A stretch of DNA of 44,451 nucleotides from Polyangiaceae bacterium (GTDB lineage Bacteria > Myxococcota_A > Polyangia > Polyangiales > Polyangiaceae), in NCBI GenBank assembly GCA_029941785.1, contig JAPYTK010000006.1:1-44451 (forward strand), given 5' to 3'. The notes beneath the pieces are model-generated. The model ran no database searches, was not told the origin of the DNA, and saw nothing but the letters and a program-made list of their open reading frames with translations. Both the position numbers and the translations under genes were made by a program. Of this stretch, positions 27,412 to 36,097 are shown one piece after another (position 1 is the first letter of the stretch; the number at the start of each line of letters is the position of its first letter).

Positions 27412-27686
27412 TGGTAACGCCTTTCCTTCGAGGGGGCGATCATCTTGGTGACCACCCAGCGCTTGGTCTTTGAGATCGGCTGGTGCTCCGTGATCTCGAC
27501 CCGGTCACCTGTGACGTATTCGTTCGTCTCGTCATGAGCGTGGTAGCGACGGCGCTCGCGAAGGTACTTTTTGTACTTCGGGGCAAGCTTGCTACGGATG
27601 ACCTCGACCGTGACGGTCTTGTCCATCTTGTCACTAATGATGGTGCCGCTCAGCGTGCGACGGAATTTTGCTTTAGGCTCACCCAT
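27408..27686 (-). CDS. rpsQ: 30S ribosomal protein S17
   Basis: A 92-residue S17 with [35 protein letters not shown] and the [12 protein letters not shown] signature. It binds the 5' domain of 16S rRNA. It starts 3 nt after rpmC and overlaps rplN by 4 nt. Confidence 0.96.
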   Translation of the reverse strand: MGEPKAKFRRTLSGTIISDKMDKTVTVEVIRSKLAPKYKKYLRERRRYHAHDETNEYVTGDRVEITEHQPISKTKRWVVTKMIAPSKERRYQ

Positions 27687-27689
27687 GAT

Positions 27690-27920
27690 CTAGGCCTCTC
27701 CCGCTTCGGCAGTGACAGCGATCGCTGCCTCTTCGCGAAAGCGCTCGTTGATGATCGTCTTGACGCGCGCCAAGTCGCGGCGCGCGCGGCGAATCGAATC
27801 CGTATCGTCGAGCTGGTTGGTGAAATTCTTGATGCGAGCCTCGAAGATCTGCCGACGCAGATTGGTTTCGAGATCGTTCAGACGTTCGACGGTGCAATCA
27901 CGCAGTTCGTTAATTTCCAC
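27690..27920 (-). CDS. rpmC: 50S ribosomal protein L29
   Basis: A 76-residue L29, a two-helix protein near the exit tunnel. The start is a GTG at 27920 preceded by AGAGGTGATGAC. Conserved features are ELRD, the LETNLRRQIFEARIKNFTNQ helix and RRDLARVKTIINER. A short Ala-rich C-terminal extension follows. Confidence 0.93.
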   Translation of the reverse strand: MEINELRDCTVERLNDLETNLRRQIFEARIKNFTNQLDDTDSIRRARRDLARVKTIINERFREEAAIAVTAEAGEA

Positions 27921-27931
27921 GTCATCACCTC

Positions 27932-28348
27932 TCAGTTAATTTGGCCACGAACCGCGAAGCGGCAAGCCAATGGAAGTTTGTGTGCAGCGATGCGAAAGGC
28001 CTCACGTGCGGTGACCTCGGGCACGCCGGCCAATTCGTAGATGACCCGACCGGGGCGGACACGCGCGACCCACTCTTCGGGCGAACCCTTACCCTTGCCC
28101 ATTCGGACCTCGAGCGGCTTCTTCGTCACGGGCACGTCGGGAAAGACGCGGATCCAGAGCTTGCCAGCTCGCTTGCAGTGGCGCTGGATGGCCATACGAG
28201 CAGCTTCAATCTGTCGCGCCGAGAGCCGACCCGGCTGGAGAACCTGCAAACCAAAGTCGCCAAAGGACACGTTCGATCCGCGATGAGCAAGTCCTCGGGT
28301 ACGACCCTTTTGGGCCTTGCGAAATTTCGTTTTCTTGGGGGAAAGCAT
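27932..28348 (-). CDS. rplP: 50S ribosomal protein L16
   Basis: A 138-residue L16 beginning [19 protein letters not shown], with [20 protein letters not shown] and [20 protein letters not shown], the family signature. It helps build the A-site region of the 50S subunit. It lies 33 nt after rpsC and 11 nt before rpmC. Confidence 0.97.
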   Translation of the reverse strand: MLSPKKTKFRKAQKGRTRGLAHRGSNVSFGDFGLQVLQPGRLSARQIEAARMAIQRHCKRAGKLWIRVFPDVPVTKKPLEVRMGKGKGSPEEWVARVRPGRVIYELAGVPEVTAREAFRIAAHKLPLACRFAVRGQIN

Positions 28349-28381
28349 TGTTCCTTACCTCTTCCAGGAAGAGCCAATCGA

Positions 28382-29077
28382 TCAGGTGCCGATGACCTTG
28401 CCCTTGCGCGGCAAAACCTCGCCTTTGAAGATCCACACTTTGATGCCGATCATGCCGGTCTTCGTACGAGCCTCGGCGAGGCCGAACTCGATGTCCGCGC
28501 GCAGCGTGTGAAGAGGCACGCGACCCTCGCGGTAGGTCTCGATGCGGGACATGTCCGAACCGCCGAGACGCCCGGCACAGCGAATGCGAATGCCCTTCGC
28601 GCCAAACTTCATGGCAATCGCGACGGCCTTCTTCATCGCCCGACGGAAAGCGATACGACGCTCGAGCTGAGCACCGACGTTCTCCGCGACGAGCTGAGCA
28701 TTGGTCTCGGCTTTGCGCACTTCCTGAACGTCGATGAGCACCTCGTTCTCCGTGAAGGAGCTGACGCCTGGGAACTTCTTCTCGTCCCCAGTGGCCGAGG
28801 TCATGTTGCCCGTTTGAAGCGTCTCGATGCCTTTGCCACCTTTGCCGATGACCATGCCCGGTCGTGCGGTGTAGACGAGCACTTTGGCACGATTAGCAGC
28901 ACGCTCAATTTCAACACTGGCGATGCTAGCGTTGTAGAGGTACTTCTTGATCGCGCGTTTGATACGAATGTCCTCGTGCAGCCACTTACGATACTGCGGA
29001 CCACTCTCGTACCACTTGCTGTTCCACGTCTTGATGACGCCGAGGCGGAAGCCGATGGGGTGGGTCTTCTGTCCCAT
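28382..29077 (-). CDS. rpsC: 30S ribosomal protein S3
   Basis: A 231-residue S3. It begins [20 protein letters not shown], has the KH-domain motif [16 protein letters not shown], and the C-terminal domain with [21 protein letters not shown]3 forms part of the mRNA entry site. It starts 39 nt after rplV. Confidence 0.97.
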   Translation of the reverse strand: MGQKTHPIGFRLGVIKTWNSKWYESGPQYRKWLHEDIRIKRAIKKYLYNASIASVEIERAANRAKVLVYTARPGMVIGKGGKGIETLQTGNMTSATGDEKKFPGVSSFTENEVLIDVQEVRKAETNAQLVAENVGAQLERRIAFRRAMKKAVAIAMKFGAKGIRIRCAGRLGGSDMSRIETYREGRVPLHTLRADIEFGLAEARTKTGMIGIKVWIFKGEVLPRKGKVIGT

Positions 29078-29116
29078 AGAATCTAATGATCTCCAGAAAG
29101 GTGAGGACGCTGAGCG

Positions 29117-29461
29117 CTAGGCTCGGGTGTCCAACTCGATAGCGATGTGTGAAACGCCCTTGACGATGCGTGTGGCGCGTCCCATGGCGCGGGGGCGCCA
29201 GCGACGAAAGAAACGATCCGGGGCCTTGTCTACCGTCGCCTTGCTGATGAACAACGCGTCGACGTCGACGTTCGGATCCAAGTTGCGCGCGTTGGCCAAT
29301 GCGCTGTCGAGCAGCTGACGAACAATTCGTGCTGCGCTCTTGTTGGTAAACTGCAGAATCTGAATCGCCTCGGCCACGTCGCGACCGCGAACGAGGTTGG
29401 CAATGACCCGCGCCTTGCGGGGGGCGATTCTGCTGAATTTAGCGTTAGCCTTGCTGACCAT
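29117..29461 (-). CDS. rplV: 50S ribosomal protein L22 (first gene of the cluster)
   Basis: A 114-residue L22, whose beta-hairpin lines the exit tunnel. Conserved parts are RIAPRKARVIANLVRGRDV, LLDSALANARN and KAPDRFFRRWRPRAMGRAT. It starts at the ATG at 29461. In most bacteria rpsS precedes rplV in the S10 operon; here there is a 447-bp non-coding stretch instead, so transcription of this part must start just upstream. Confidence 0.97.
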   Translation of the reverse strand: MVSKANAKFSRIAPRKARVIANLVRGRDVAEAIQILQFTNKSAARIVRQLLDSALANARNLDPNVDVDALFISKATVDKAPDRFFRRWRPRAMGRATRIVKGVSHIAIELDTRA

Positions 29462-29908
29462 GATTGCTACCTGAAAGAGCTGTGCGAACCTTCATCCGGA
29501 AGCTCGCTTCGAGCCCCGCCGCTTTGGATGGGGCCTTGCGGCAAAGTCACCGTCTGGTTGTGCGCGAAACACGTTTTGTTTTGTCGTACGCCCCGTACAC
29601 CGCTTGGGAAACTCGCGTTTCCGAACCTTCGTCGCGTCACTGGCGGTTACCCGCAAGAAACCTTTTAAGAACAAGGCCTCAGTGGCCGACGAAGCAAGCG
29701 ACGCCCGAAGACGCCGTTACAAGTTGTGGCCGGTTGTCCAGATGGACGGGTGGCCACGGGGAGCGCGGTCTTACCAGTCGGTTTCGCACTACGCAAGAGC
29801 CAAACCGATATTTTTGGTCGTAAAAACGCTCGCTTCGCCCTCGATGAGAGCCAAGCCTGAGCATACGTACAGGGATTGTCGTCGCCCGAGCAATGCTAGA
29901 CACATGAG
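29462..29908. promoter_or_regulatory. Divergent non-coding region upstream of rplV and FGE-like gene
   Basis: No protein with a plausible ribosome site is encoded in these 447 bp, and rpsS is not present in any frame. The stretch must hold the promoter and leader of the ribosomal cluster on the minus strand and the promoter of the plus-strand lipoprotein gene. A hairpin at 29726-29757 (GTGGCC/GGCCAC with an inner GTCC/GGAC stem) is the only structure I could see. I found no convincing promoter boxes. Confidence 0.5.
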
Positions 29909-30850
29909 GTGGCTAGGCAATGGACTCAAGCTCTGTGCTTATCGATGACCGCGCTCGGGTGTGCGAGTGGCCCGGCGACCCGCCATAAAACGGCAAAATA
30001 CAGCATAGTTTCAAATACTTACGAAAAACCAGCTGCTCGTGAGGCGATCGCGCCGAGTCCGCAGCGCGCGCCCACGAAAGCCTATTCACCGAACACGAAG
30101 CCGCAGCCCGAAGGCACCGCGTCTACCACAGCCGTCGATCCCAAGACCCCTGACGAGCCCGCCCTCGAGGCCATTCGGCAGTGCCCCCAAGACATGGCCC
30201 TCGTGCGTGGCGCGGTCTGTGTCGATCGCTGGGAAGCCTCCTTGGTTCAGGTCTCGCCTGACGGTCGCGAACACCCTTGGTCGCCCTTCGAGAAAGTCCG
30301 CGGTTCAAAACGGAAGCTACGTGCCGTGTCCCGGCCGAACGTGAGCCCGCAGGGCTACATCAGTGGCGTCGCAGCCGCGCAAAGTTGCCGCGCCGCCGGC
30401 AAGCGGCTCTGTTTGGCCGCCGAATGGCAGACAGCGTGCCGTGGCCCAGAGGACACGACCTATCCCTATGGCCCGGAGCGCCGCGCTGGGATGTGCAACG
30501 ACGACGGACGGCGAATTCACCCAGTAGCCGAGGTCACGGGCAGGCTCGGCCTTTCGCGAGACCGTATGTGGTACCAAGGTATGGAGCACCCCCTCATCAA
30601 CCAACTGCCCAATACAGTCTCGAAAACAGGACAGCGGAGCGCGTGCACCAACAGCTACGGCATGTTCGACATGGTTGGCAACCTCCACGAGTGGATCGAC
30701 GACCCCGAGGGGACCTTTCGCGGAGGCTTCTATATGGATACGGTCCGCAACGGTGAGGGTTGCGATTACACGACGCGCGCTCACGCCGCCCACTACCACG
30801 ATTACTCAACCGGCTTCCGATGCTGCAAAGACCCCGAGCCCGTAGAATGA
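29909..30850 (+). CDS. FGE-sulfatase-domain (SUMF1/PvdO-like) lipoprotein
   Basis: A 313-residue protein from a GTG at 29909. A short signal sequence ends in TALGC (C18), suggesting a lipoprotein. A low-complexity linker (about 25-85) leads to a formylglycine-generating-enzyme-like domain from about 90: CPQDMALVRGAVCVDRWEAS, LCLAAEWQTACRG, SYGMFDMVGNLHEWIDD, RGGFYMD and a GFRCC ending. Cu-dependent FGE needs two cysteines in the CxxxxC region; only one (GEGC) aligns here, so oxidase activity on sulfatases is doubtful. Such domains in myxobacteria occur in secreted proteins of unknown role. The stop overlaps the next start (ATGA), so the next lipoprotein is co-translated. Confidence 0.85.
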   Translation: MARQWTQALCLSMTALGCASGPATRHKTAKYSIVSNTYEKPAAREAIAPSPQRAPTKAYSPNTKPQPEGTASTTAVDPKTPDEPALEAIRQCPQDMALVRGAVCVDRWEASLVQVSPDGREHPWSPFEKVRGSKRKLRAVSRPNVSPQGYISGVAAAQSCRAAGKRLCLAAEWQTACRGPEDTTYPYGPERRAGMCNDDGRRIHPVAEVTGRLGLSRDRMWYQGMEHPLINQLPNTVSKTGQRSACTNSYGMFDMVGNLHEWIDDPEGTFRGGFYMDTVRNGEGCDYTTRAHAAHYHDYSTGFRCCKDPEPVE

Positions 30851-32217
30851 AACCGTACCGATCACGCTTCGGACTGATGGTCGTCGCTTGGCTGGCGCTG
30901 AGTCTGAACTCGGGCTGCAAGAAGGACAAGGCCGCCGCCGATGAAGAGACCGACGAAGGCACGCCAACCGGGAGCAGCGGCCGGTCCGACACCTTGACGA
31001 CGAACATCGGGTCAGCGGTAGCCATCGAGATTGTCATCGCGCCGACGAGTGCCAAGTGGGACCAGATCGTCGTGCTCGACGATCAAACGCTCGTTCTCGC
31101 CGGACGCGCGCACAACAAGGCGGTGGCGATCAAGACAACGAACGGAGGCAAATCGTGGAGCGGTTTGTCCCAAACCGTAACGGGGTGGTCGGCCTGGGGC
31201 TTCGGATCCAACGGGGCCACTGTGCTGCTCAGTGGAAAGGTCAAGAAGGGCACCGTCCGCGGGGCCAACGCCACCATCGGGGACATCAGCATCTCATTCG
31301 CGACGAGCGGAGCGAGCGCCTTGCGCGGGCCCTTGAGCCTACCGGTTGTCAAGCCGCTATGGGTCGAACGGCTGACCCGACCCACCGTCGTCTCGGCAGA
31401 CGCCGCTTCGGTCTTGTTGAAGCGTCCCAAACAGCAAGTTTTAACCAGTGGCAGCCCAGGCGTACTGTCGAAGACACTCCCCAACCGAGATTGGATCGCC
31501 GCGCCATACGGCGTGCCCCCCCAACTCGTGAATGTCCACGCAGGTCAAATCAAAGTGCGCCCGTGGCCCGAAGCGGGCAAGTTGCCGGTCGTGGCGACGA
31601 GCGTACCGAAGTTTCGGGCCGGTGCGGCGACCACGCAAGCGCTCGCCTCTGCGCCACGCTGTTCCTACGGCGGCATCACTTTCCAACCGGTCGTCGATGC
31701 AAGCCGGCGGCCTCACGCTGTAGGCATCTCGGAGCAACGCCTGCTCGCCATCAAGCTGCCGATCAAGCGAGGCAAGGTATTCGGCTGCGGCCCGGGCGGT
31801 GTCGTCGTCGACACCTTCGATGCCGCCGCCAGGAAGCTCTCGCTCATTCGATGCGGTCGTACGGGCGCGTGCGCAACCCCAAAGAACTCACCCTTCGACC
31901 TATGGCCAGAGGCACACGACCGCACCGTCTGGGCCGTCACAACAACACGGGGCGTGGTCTCGGTCTTGGAAGCCACCGGAGGAAATCGGTGGGGCCTGTA
32001 TTTGGGCCACTCCTCGGATGAGGGCAAGACCTTCGAACTCGCGCGGGAGATCGCGACCGGAGATGGTCCCAATCGCTTCCGGATGGGCACGCTCGTCGCG
32101 CTCGGCAAGCGCGTGCTCATGTTCTTCACGGCGGATACGCCCGATCCATCCAATTCTCAGCGTAGCTGGTACGTCATGGCCTCCGACAATGCGGGGGAAA
32201 CCTGGGCCGCTCCCTGA
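30847..32217 (+). CDS. Asp-box (BNR-repeat) lipoprotein
   Basis: A 456-residue protein from the ATG at 30847 (MKPYRSRFGLMVVAWLALSL), coupled by ATGA to the FGE-like gene. The signal sequence ends SLNSGC, a probable lipidation site. At least three Asp-box motifs are seen (TTNGGKSW, SSDEGKTF and SDNAGETW near the C-terminus), which mark beta-propeller folds such as sialidases and Ycf48-like proteins. I see no catalytic sialidase residues beyond these. Role unknown; the pairing with an FGE-like lipoprotein suggests both act together at the cell surface. Confidence 0.82.
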   Translation: MKPYRSRFGLMVVAWLALSLNSGCKKDKAAADEETDEGTPTGSSGRSDTLTTNIGSAVAIEIVIAPTSAKWDQIVVLDDQTLVLAGRAHNKAVAIKTTNGGKSWSGLSQTVTGWSAWGFGSNGATVLLSGKVKKGTVRGANATIGDISISFATSGASALRGPLSLPVVKPLWVERLTRPTVVSADAASVLLKRPKQQVLTSGSPGVLSKTLPNRDWIAAPYGVPPQLVNVHAGQIKVRPWPEAGKLPVVATSVPKFRAGAATTQALASAPRCSYGGITFQPVVDASRRPHAVGISEQRLLAIKLPIKRGKVFGCGPGGVVVDTFDAAARKLSLIRCGRTGACATPKNSPFDLWPEAHDRTVWAVTTTRGVVSVLEATGGNRWGLYLGHSSDEGKTFELAREIATGDGPNRFRMGTLVALGKRVLMFFTADTPDPSNSQRSWYVMASDNAGETWAAP

Positions 32218-32275
32218 GTGAGCACGCCAGGGCTCGTGTTGCCCAAGGACACCGCGGGACCCTCGCCCCGCTTGA

Positions 32276-33940
32276 TCAGGGGCACTGGTTGAGAAACTGA
32301 CCGCAGGACGGCGGGGGCTGGCGACGGCGAACCCTCACGAGCGCCACCTTCTTTTCGAAGGGCGTGCCAGCCTCGATGTTCACCTTGATCTTCTTCGACC
32401 TGAAGCCGCCGCGAACGAGCACGACGGTGTGCTCGCCAGGCGACAACATGAAAGAATCGTCTTTGTCGGGACGAACTTTTTTGCCGTCGACGGTGATCGC
32501 GCCACATCTCGGAATACACGTGATGCTCACTTTGACATCCTCGGCCGGAGCAGCCCCGCCAGTCCCGTCCGGAGCCGCGCCGCCTGTCGCAGCCTCGGCG
32601 CTCCCGCTTGGCACTGCGGCAACCCCACCCCCGGCCTCGCTCGACTTCGTCGCGTCGGTGGAGGCTGCTGGCGCCGCGCCGCCGACCCCGCCGCTCGCCG
32701 CTGGCGCTGCCTTGGCATGGGCATCATCTTCGGTAACGGAGCCTGATTGCATCACGAAAAAGCCTGCGACCCCGCCCCCCAACAGGAGCGTCGCTACAAT
32801 GACGAAAATCACGGGCAATAGCGCCTTATTGGGCTTCTTCGCTTGCGCTGTGGGGAAATTAGGTAGCCCTGGAGTCGCGTGGCCGCCCGACACATCCGCC
32901 CCCGGCGGGTGAGGTGTGCCCGTGGCGGGATAGCCGTGCTGAGCAAAGGCATGCGCCGCTGGCGCTTGGCCTCCTCCCTGTGGATGGGCGGCCTGGGCCG
33001 GAGCCGCCGAACCTCCCGCCAACATCGCCGGATCGAACTCCTCTGGCAGGGCGAGCGTCCTGGCCGAGTCGCCCACGGGTGTACCCCCGAGCGCCGCGAG
33101 GGCCTGGACCAACTCGTCTGCTTGGCCGGCCCGATCGCCGATGCTAACCGCGAGACTCCTCAAGAAAACCGTGTCGAGCGCGGCATGGAGATTCATCCCG
33201 AATTCCTCGGCCCGCAAGGAAACTGGCGTGCGAGGCCCTAGCAATTCCTGCTGCCATGCGTTGAGATCGATGGGCGATTGATGACACGAGCGCCAGTAGG
33301 ACTGGCCCGTCAGAGCGAAAAAAGCCACGAGCGCGGACGCGAAGACATCCGTTGCTGCCCCGCCCTGCTCCGACGCCTGAAGCTGCTCGGGCGCCCACCA
33401 GGGAGCGCAGGCCGCATAAGCTTCGTGCGTTGGGCTGGTGCCACGAACAATGCTCACACCAAAGTCCATCAACCTCACCGAGTAGCTCGGCGCCGGTCCC
33501 ACAAAGATGTTGGTCGGCTTCAAACCATGGTGAAACAGTTGGTATTGCTGAGCCGCCGCAAGCGAACGCCCCACGCCCGTCATGATCTTGGCCACGACAT
33601 CAACGGACAGGGCGCCCGTGGATACGAGCTTCGCGAGCGAAGGCTGACTCAGCTGGGGCGTCACGCTAAATGGTGCAGCCGTGGAGGCGTCGTACCCTGC
33701 ATCGACGACATGGACGACCATGTCCTCTGGCAGAGCAGCGATCACCTGACGCACGCGGTCGAGCTTCGCCATCACGTCCGCGCGCTGTGCGATTGCCGAA
33801 TCGTAGAGCTTGACCACGACGTCGTTGCCCTGATGATCGCGAGCCGCATAGCTCGCCATCTCGCGGGTGAAAGCCAACAGGCTCGAAATCGTGTATTTGC
33901 CCGCGATCGTATGGCCGGCGGACAGGTGGGGCGCGGTCAC
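32276..33940 (-). CDS. Membrane pseudokinase with C-terminal PEGA domain
   Basis: A 554-residue protein from a GTG at 33940. The N-terminal 280 residues have a Ser/Thr-kinase fold, but key residues are lost: no glycine loop (LAFTREMASYAARD) and the catalytic motif reads HHGLKPTN, with G139 in place of the catalytic Asp. The ATP lysine (K44) and DFG (D159) remain. A low-complexity linker (about 300-375), a transmembrane helix (about 380-402), an Ala/Gly-rich periplasmic stretch and a PEGA domain (about 470-530, VDGKKVRPDKDDSF then PGEHTVVL) follow. Probably a catalytically dead signalling or scaffold protein. It is co-translated with the upstream lipoprotein (4-nt GTGA overlap). Confidence 0.88.
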   Translation of the reverse strand: MTAPHLSAGHTIAGKYTISSLLAFTREMASYAARDHQGNDVVVKLYDSAIAQRADVMAKLDRVRQVIAALPEDMVVHVVDAGYDASTAAPFSVTPQLSQPSLAKLVSTGALSVDVVAKIMTGVGRSLAAAQQYQLFHHGLKPTNIFVGPAPSYSVRLMDFGVSIVRGTSPTHEAYAACAPWWAPEQLQASEQGGAATDVFASALVAFFALTGQSYWRSCHQSPIDLNAWQQELLGPRTPVSLRAEEFGMNLHAALDTVFLRSLAVSIGDRAGQADELVQALAALGGTPVGDSARTLALPEEFDPAMLAGGSAAPAQAAHPQGGGQAPAAHAFAQHGYPATGTPHPPGADVSGGHATPGLPNFPTAQAKKPNKALLPVIFVIVATLLLGGGVAGFFVMQSGSVTEDDAHAKAAPAASGGVGGAAPAASTDATKSSEAGGGVAAVPSGSAEAATGGAAPDGTGGAAPAEDVKVSITCIPRCGAITVDGKKVRPDKDDSFMLSPGEHTVVLVRGGFRSKKIKVNIEAGTPFEKKVALVRVRRRQPPPSCGQFLNQCP

Positions 33941-34632
33941 TGCGAACTCGCCTCGCTGTCGTCCGCCTCTTCCGGCGTATCTTCCGATTGGGCAGACTCA
34001 GCCTTACCTTCGCGGATCGACAGAATCGCTGCGAAGACCGCCTTGGTGCTGTCTCCGTCGTCCTTGCCGGCAAAACCAAATCCGAAGATGTTCTTTTCTT
34101 CGAGCGGGATGGATACAACGAGGATGGCTCCCCGCACGTCATCACCGTCCTCGACCGGACGCGTCGCGCCAGGCCGCTGCCACAGCGACGCCTCCACACC
34201 CACGATCTCTTTTCGGATAGTCGGCACGGACAACAACACTTGTCGGCGTCTCGGCTTCACGGACACCAGTTCAGCGAGCTCTTTGATCTTGTCGGCCCGC
34301 TGCTTGGTGAGCTTGAAAGCCGGCTCCACGGGGGTGATCGCGGTCAAGACGACCACCCCGCCACTCGCTGAGGTGGCGATCAACGCCGCGTCCGTCTGCG
34401 CGTACGTCCAGCCCGGCGGCGGGGTCGCTACATAGGGAACCCCTGGAATGCGGGCCTTGGTCGACGATGTCGCCTTGCAATTCTCCTCCAACGACTCGCA
34501 CTTCGGCGGCGGAGGTGGCGGAGGTGGTGGCTCAGGCGCCTCCACCGGTTTGGGTTTCCGGGGAGGAGGGCCGCACGCGAGGAAAGCGTTGGCTACAAGG
34601 CCCAGCGTCAAGATGGCAGAGATGCGTCGCAT
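33937..34632 (-). CDS. Proline-rich lipoprotein coupled to pseudokinase
   Basis: A 231-residue protein starting MRRISAILTLGLVANAFLAC, which looks like a lipoprotein signal ending at C20. A polyproline stretch (36-43) is followed by a compact domain (about 60-205) with GVPYVATPPPGWTYAQ; the C-terminus is very acidic. I do not recognise a family. Its stop overlaps the pseudokinase GTG, so the two are made together. Confidence 0.75.
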   Translation of the reverse strand: MRRISAILTLGLVANAFLACGPPPRKPKPVEAPEPPPPPPPPPKCESLEENCKATSSTKARIPGVPYVATPPPGWTYAQTDAALIATSASGGVVVLTAITPVEPAFKLTKQRADKIKELAELVSVKPRRRQVLLSVPTIRKEIVGVEASLWQRPGATRPVEDGDDVRGAILVVSIPLEEKNIFGFGFAGKDDGDSTKAVFAAILSIREGKAESAQSEDTPEEADDSEASSQ

Positions 34633-34703
34633 CGAATCGTTCGCTTGTAACTCAGGTTTCCCCCGCGGGCCAGCAGAGGTGCAAGCCGCCGGCCGACGCC
34701 AGA

Positions 34704-36089
34704 TTACTCCATGTCGATGCGGTAGACCGTTCCAGAATAGGCGATCAAGTACATCTCGCCTTGCGCATCTTGACCAAACGACGAAATATTGAGGCCCTTG
34801 GACTGAAGATCCGCCGTCAAATCGACCGGTTCACTCGCCTGGCCATTTGTCCAGCGCAGCATCCAGACATCTCCGGTGCAGTAATCACCATACAAATAGG
34901 CTCCGCGAAGCCACGGAATAGCGCTTCCGCGGTACACATAGCCGCCAGTGACGGAGCACTTGCCCTGCCCGTGGTTGTACTCCGCTGCCGGAGGAATGGT
35001 GAGGTTGTTGGGATCGCAATTGCTCGAGGGATTGAAACAGTGATCCCCCTCCTTCAGGCGCCAGCCCCAGTTCTTGTTGCCGTCGCCGGCGGCCGCGATG
35101 TCGATTTCCTCCCATTTGTTCTGGCCGACATCACCGATGTACAGATCGGCGGTGCACGCGTCGAAACTGAAACGATAGGGATTGCGCAGGCCGTAATCCC
35201 AAATCTCGGAGCACGGTCCGGTGGCGGTGGGATCCTGGCCGCACGGGTTGCCCGTCGAAATGTTTCCGGCAGGAATGGTGTAGGGCTGTGAGCTGACATC
35301 GAGGCGCAAGATCGCCCCGAGCAGGGTGTTCGTCTGCTGACCATGGTCGAGAGGATCGTTTGCATCGCCGCCATCGCCTAAACCGAAATAGAGCATCCCA
35401 TCCACGGGGCTAAACTCGATCGAGCCGCCGTTGTGGTTGCCGTAGGGCTGGTCCACGCTCAAGATCGTGGAGCCCACCGGATTGGGATCGGCAACGTCCG
35501 GATCGTTCGCTGATCGGCGGTACTCCGCGAGGGTCGAATCTCCCGAATTGTCACTATAGTGTACGAAGAAGCGGCCGTTCGTCTCGTAGTCGGGGTGGAA
35601 AGCCAAACCGAGCAAGCCTCTCTCTCCGCCCGTTCCAACGAGGTTGTCGATGTCCAAGAACACGGATTGTTGACCATTTTTGAGCAATTGGATGACCCCG
35701 GTCTGCTCGACGATGAAGATCCGATCCGTATCACCACGGGGTGCGGTGACGAGCACCGGCTTGTTCAATCCCTGGACGAGCGCGGTCAGCTTCAACTGTC
35801 CCGCCATGCCCGTCGCGTCGGTACAATCGACGGTGCCGGGATCGACGCCACCGGTGCCAGTGCTCGTCGCACCGCCCATGCCGCCGACGCTCGTCGCGCC
35901 ACCCACTGCGGCGCCGCCTACCCCACCGGCACCACTGCCGCCCGCCCCAGATCCGGAGTTGCTTGACGTCGTGGTGACCGCCGAGGAAGAGTCTGCCGTG
36001 GTGTCGTCGGAACAGGCCCCGATGGTGAAAGCGAGGCCGAGCACCGAGCCGAGACCGACAAGCGCGTAAGAGGAAAATCGTTGGTACAT
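34704..36089 (-). CDS. PQQ-type glucose/sorbosone dehydrogenase-like lipoprotein
   Basis: A 461-residue protein from the ATG at 36089. Its signal ends FTIGAC (C26, lipoprotein). A Ser/Gly-rich linker (28-85) leads to a six-bladed propeller of the soluble PQQ glucose dehydrogenase / aldose sugar dehydrogenase family: GERGLLGLAFHPDY, GNHNGGSIEFSP (H219, matching the catalytic His), FGLGDGGDANDP and GLRNPYRFSFD. It would oxidise sugars outside the cytoplasm with PQQ, but no pqq genes are in the window. Its start is only 8 bp from the divergent gene at 36098. Confidence 0.88.
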   Translation of the reverse strand: MYQRFSSYALVGLGSVLGLAFTIGACSDDTTADSSSAVTTTSSNSGSGAGGSGAGGVGGAAVGGATSVGGMGGATSTGTGGVDPGTVDCTDATGMAGQLKLTALVQGLNKPVLVTAPRGDTDRIFIVEQTGVIQLLKNGQQSVFLDIDNLVGTGGERGLLGLAFHPDYETNGRFFVHYSDNSGDSTLAEYRRSANDPDVADPNPVGSTILSVDQPYGNHNGGSIEFSPVDGMLYFGLGDGGDANDPLDHGQQTNTLLGAILRLDVSSQPYTIPAGNISTGNPCGQDPTATGPCSEIWDYGLRNPYRFSFDACTADLYIGDVGQNKWEEIDIAAAGDGNKNWGWRLKEGDHCFNPSSNCDPNNLTIPPAAEYNHGQGKCSVTGGYVYRGSAIPWLRGAYLYGDYCTGDVWMLRWTNGQASEPVDLTADLQSKGLNISSFGQDAQGEMYLIAYSGTVYRIDME

Positions 36090-36097
36090 GGTCAAGA

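Noticed and set aside
27941-29086. A 381-codon plus-strand frame opposite rplP/rpsC
   Set aside because: It is antisense to two well-conserved ribosomal genes, so it is a composition artefact.
29492-29674. Possible rpsS or other small ribosomal gene before rplV
   Set aside because: The 60-residue minus frame has no S19 features and no ribosome site; rpsS is not in any frame here.
32212-32232. Possible terminator (CCCTG/CAGGG) after the Asp-box lipoprotein gene
   Set aside because: The stem is only 5 bp with an 11-nt loop and no T-run, and it includes the stop codon.
33278-34435. A 385-codon plus-strand frame opposite the pseudokinase and lipoprotein genes
   Set aside because: Antisense to two co-translated genes with recognisable kinase, PEGA and lipoprotein features.
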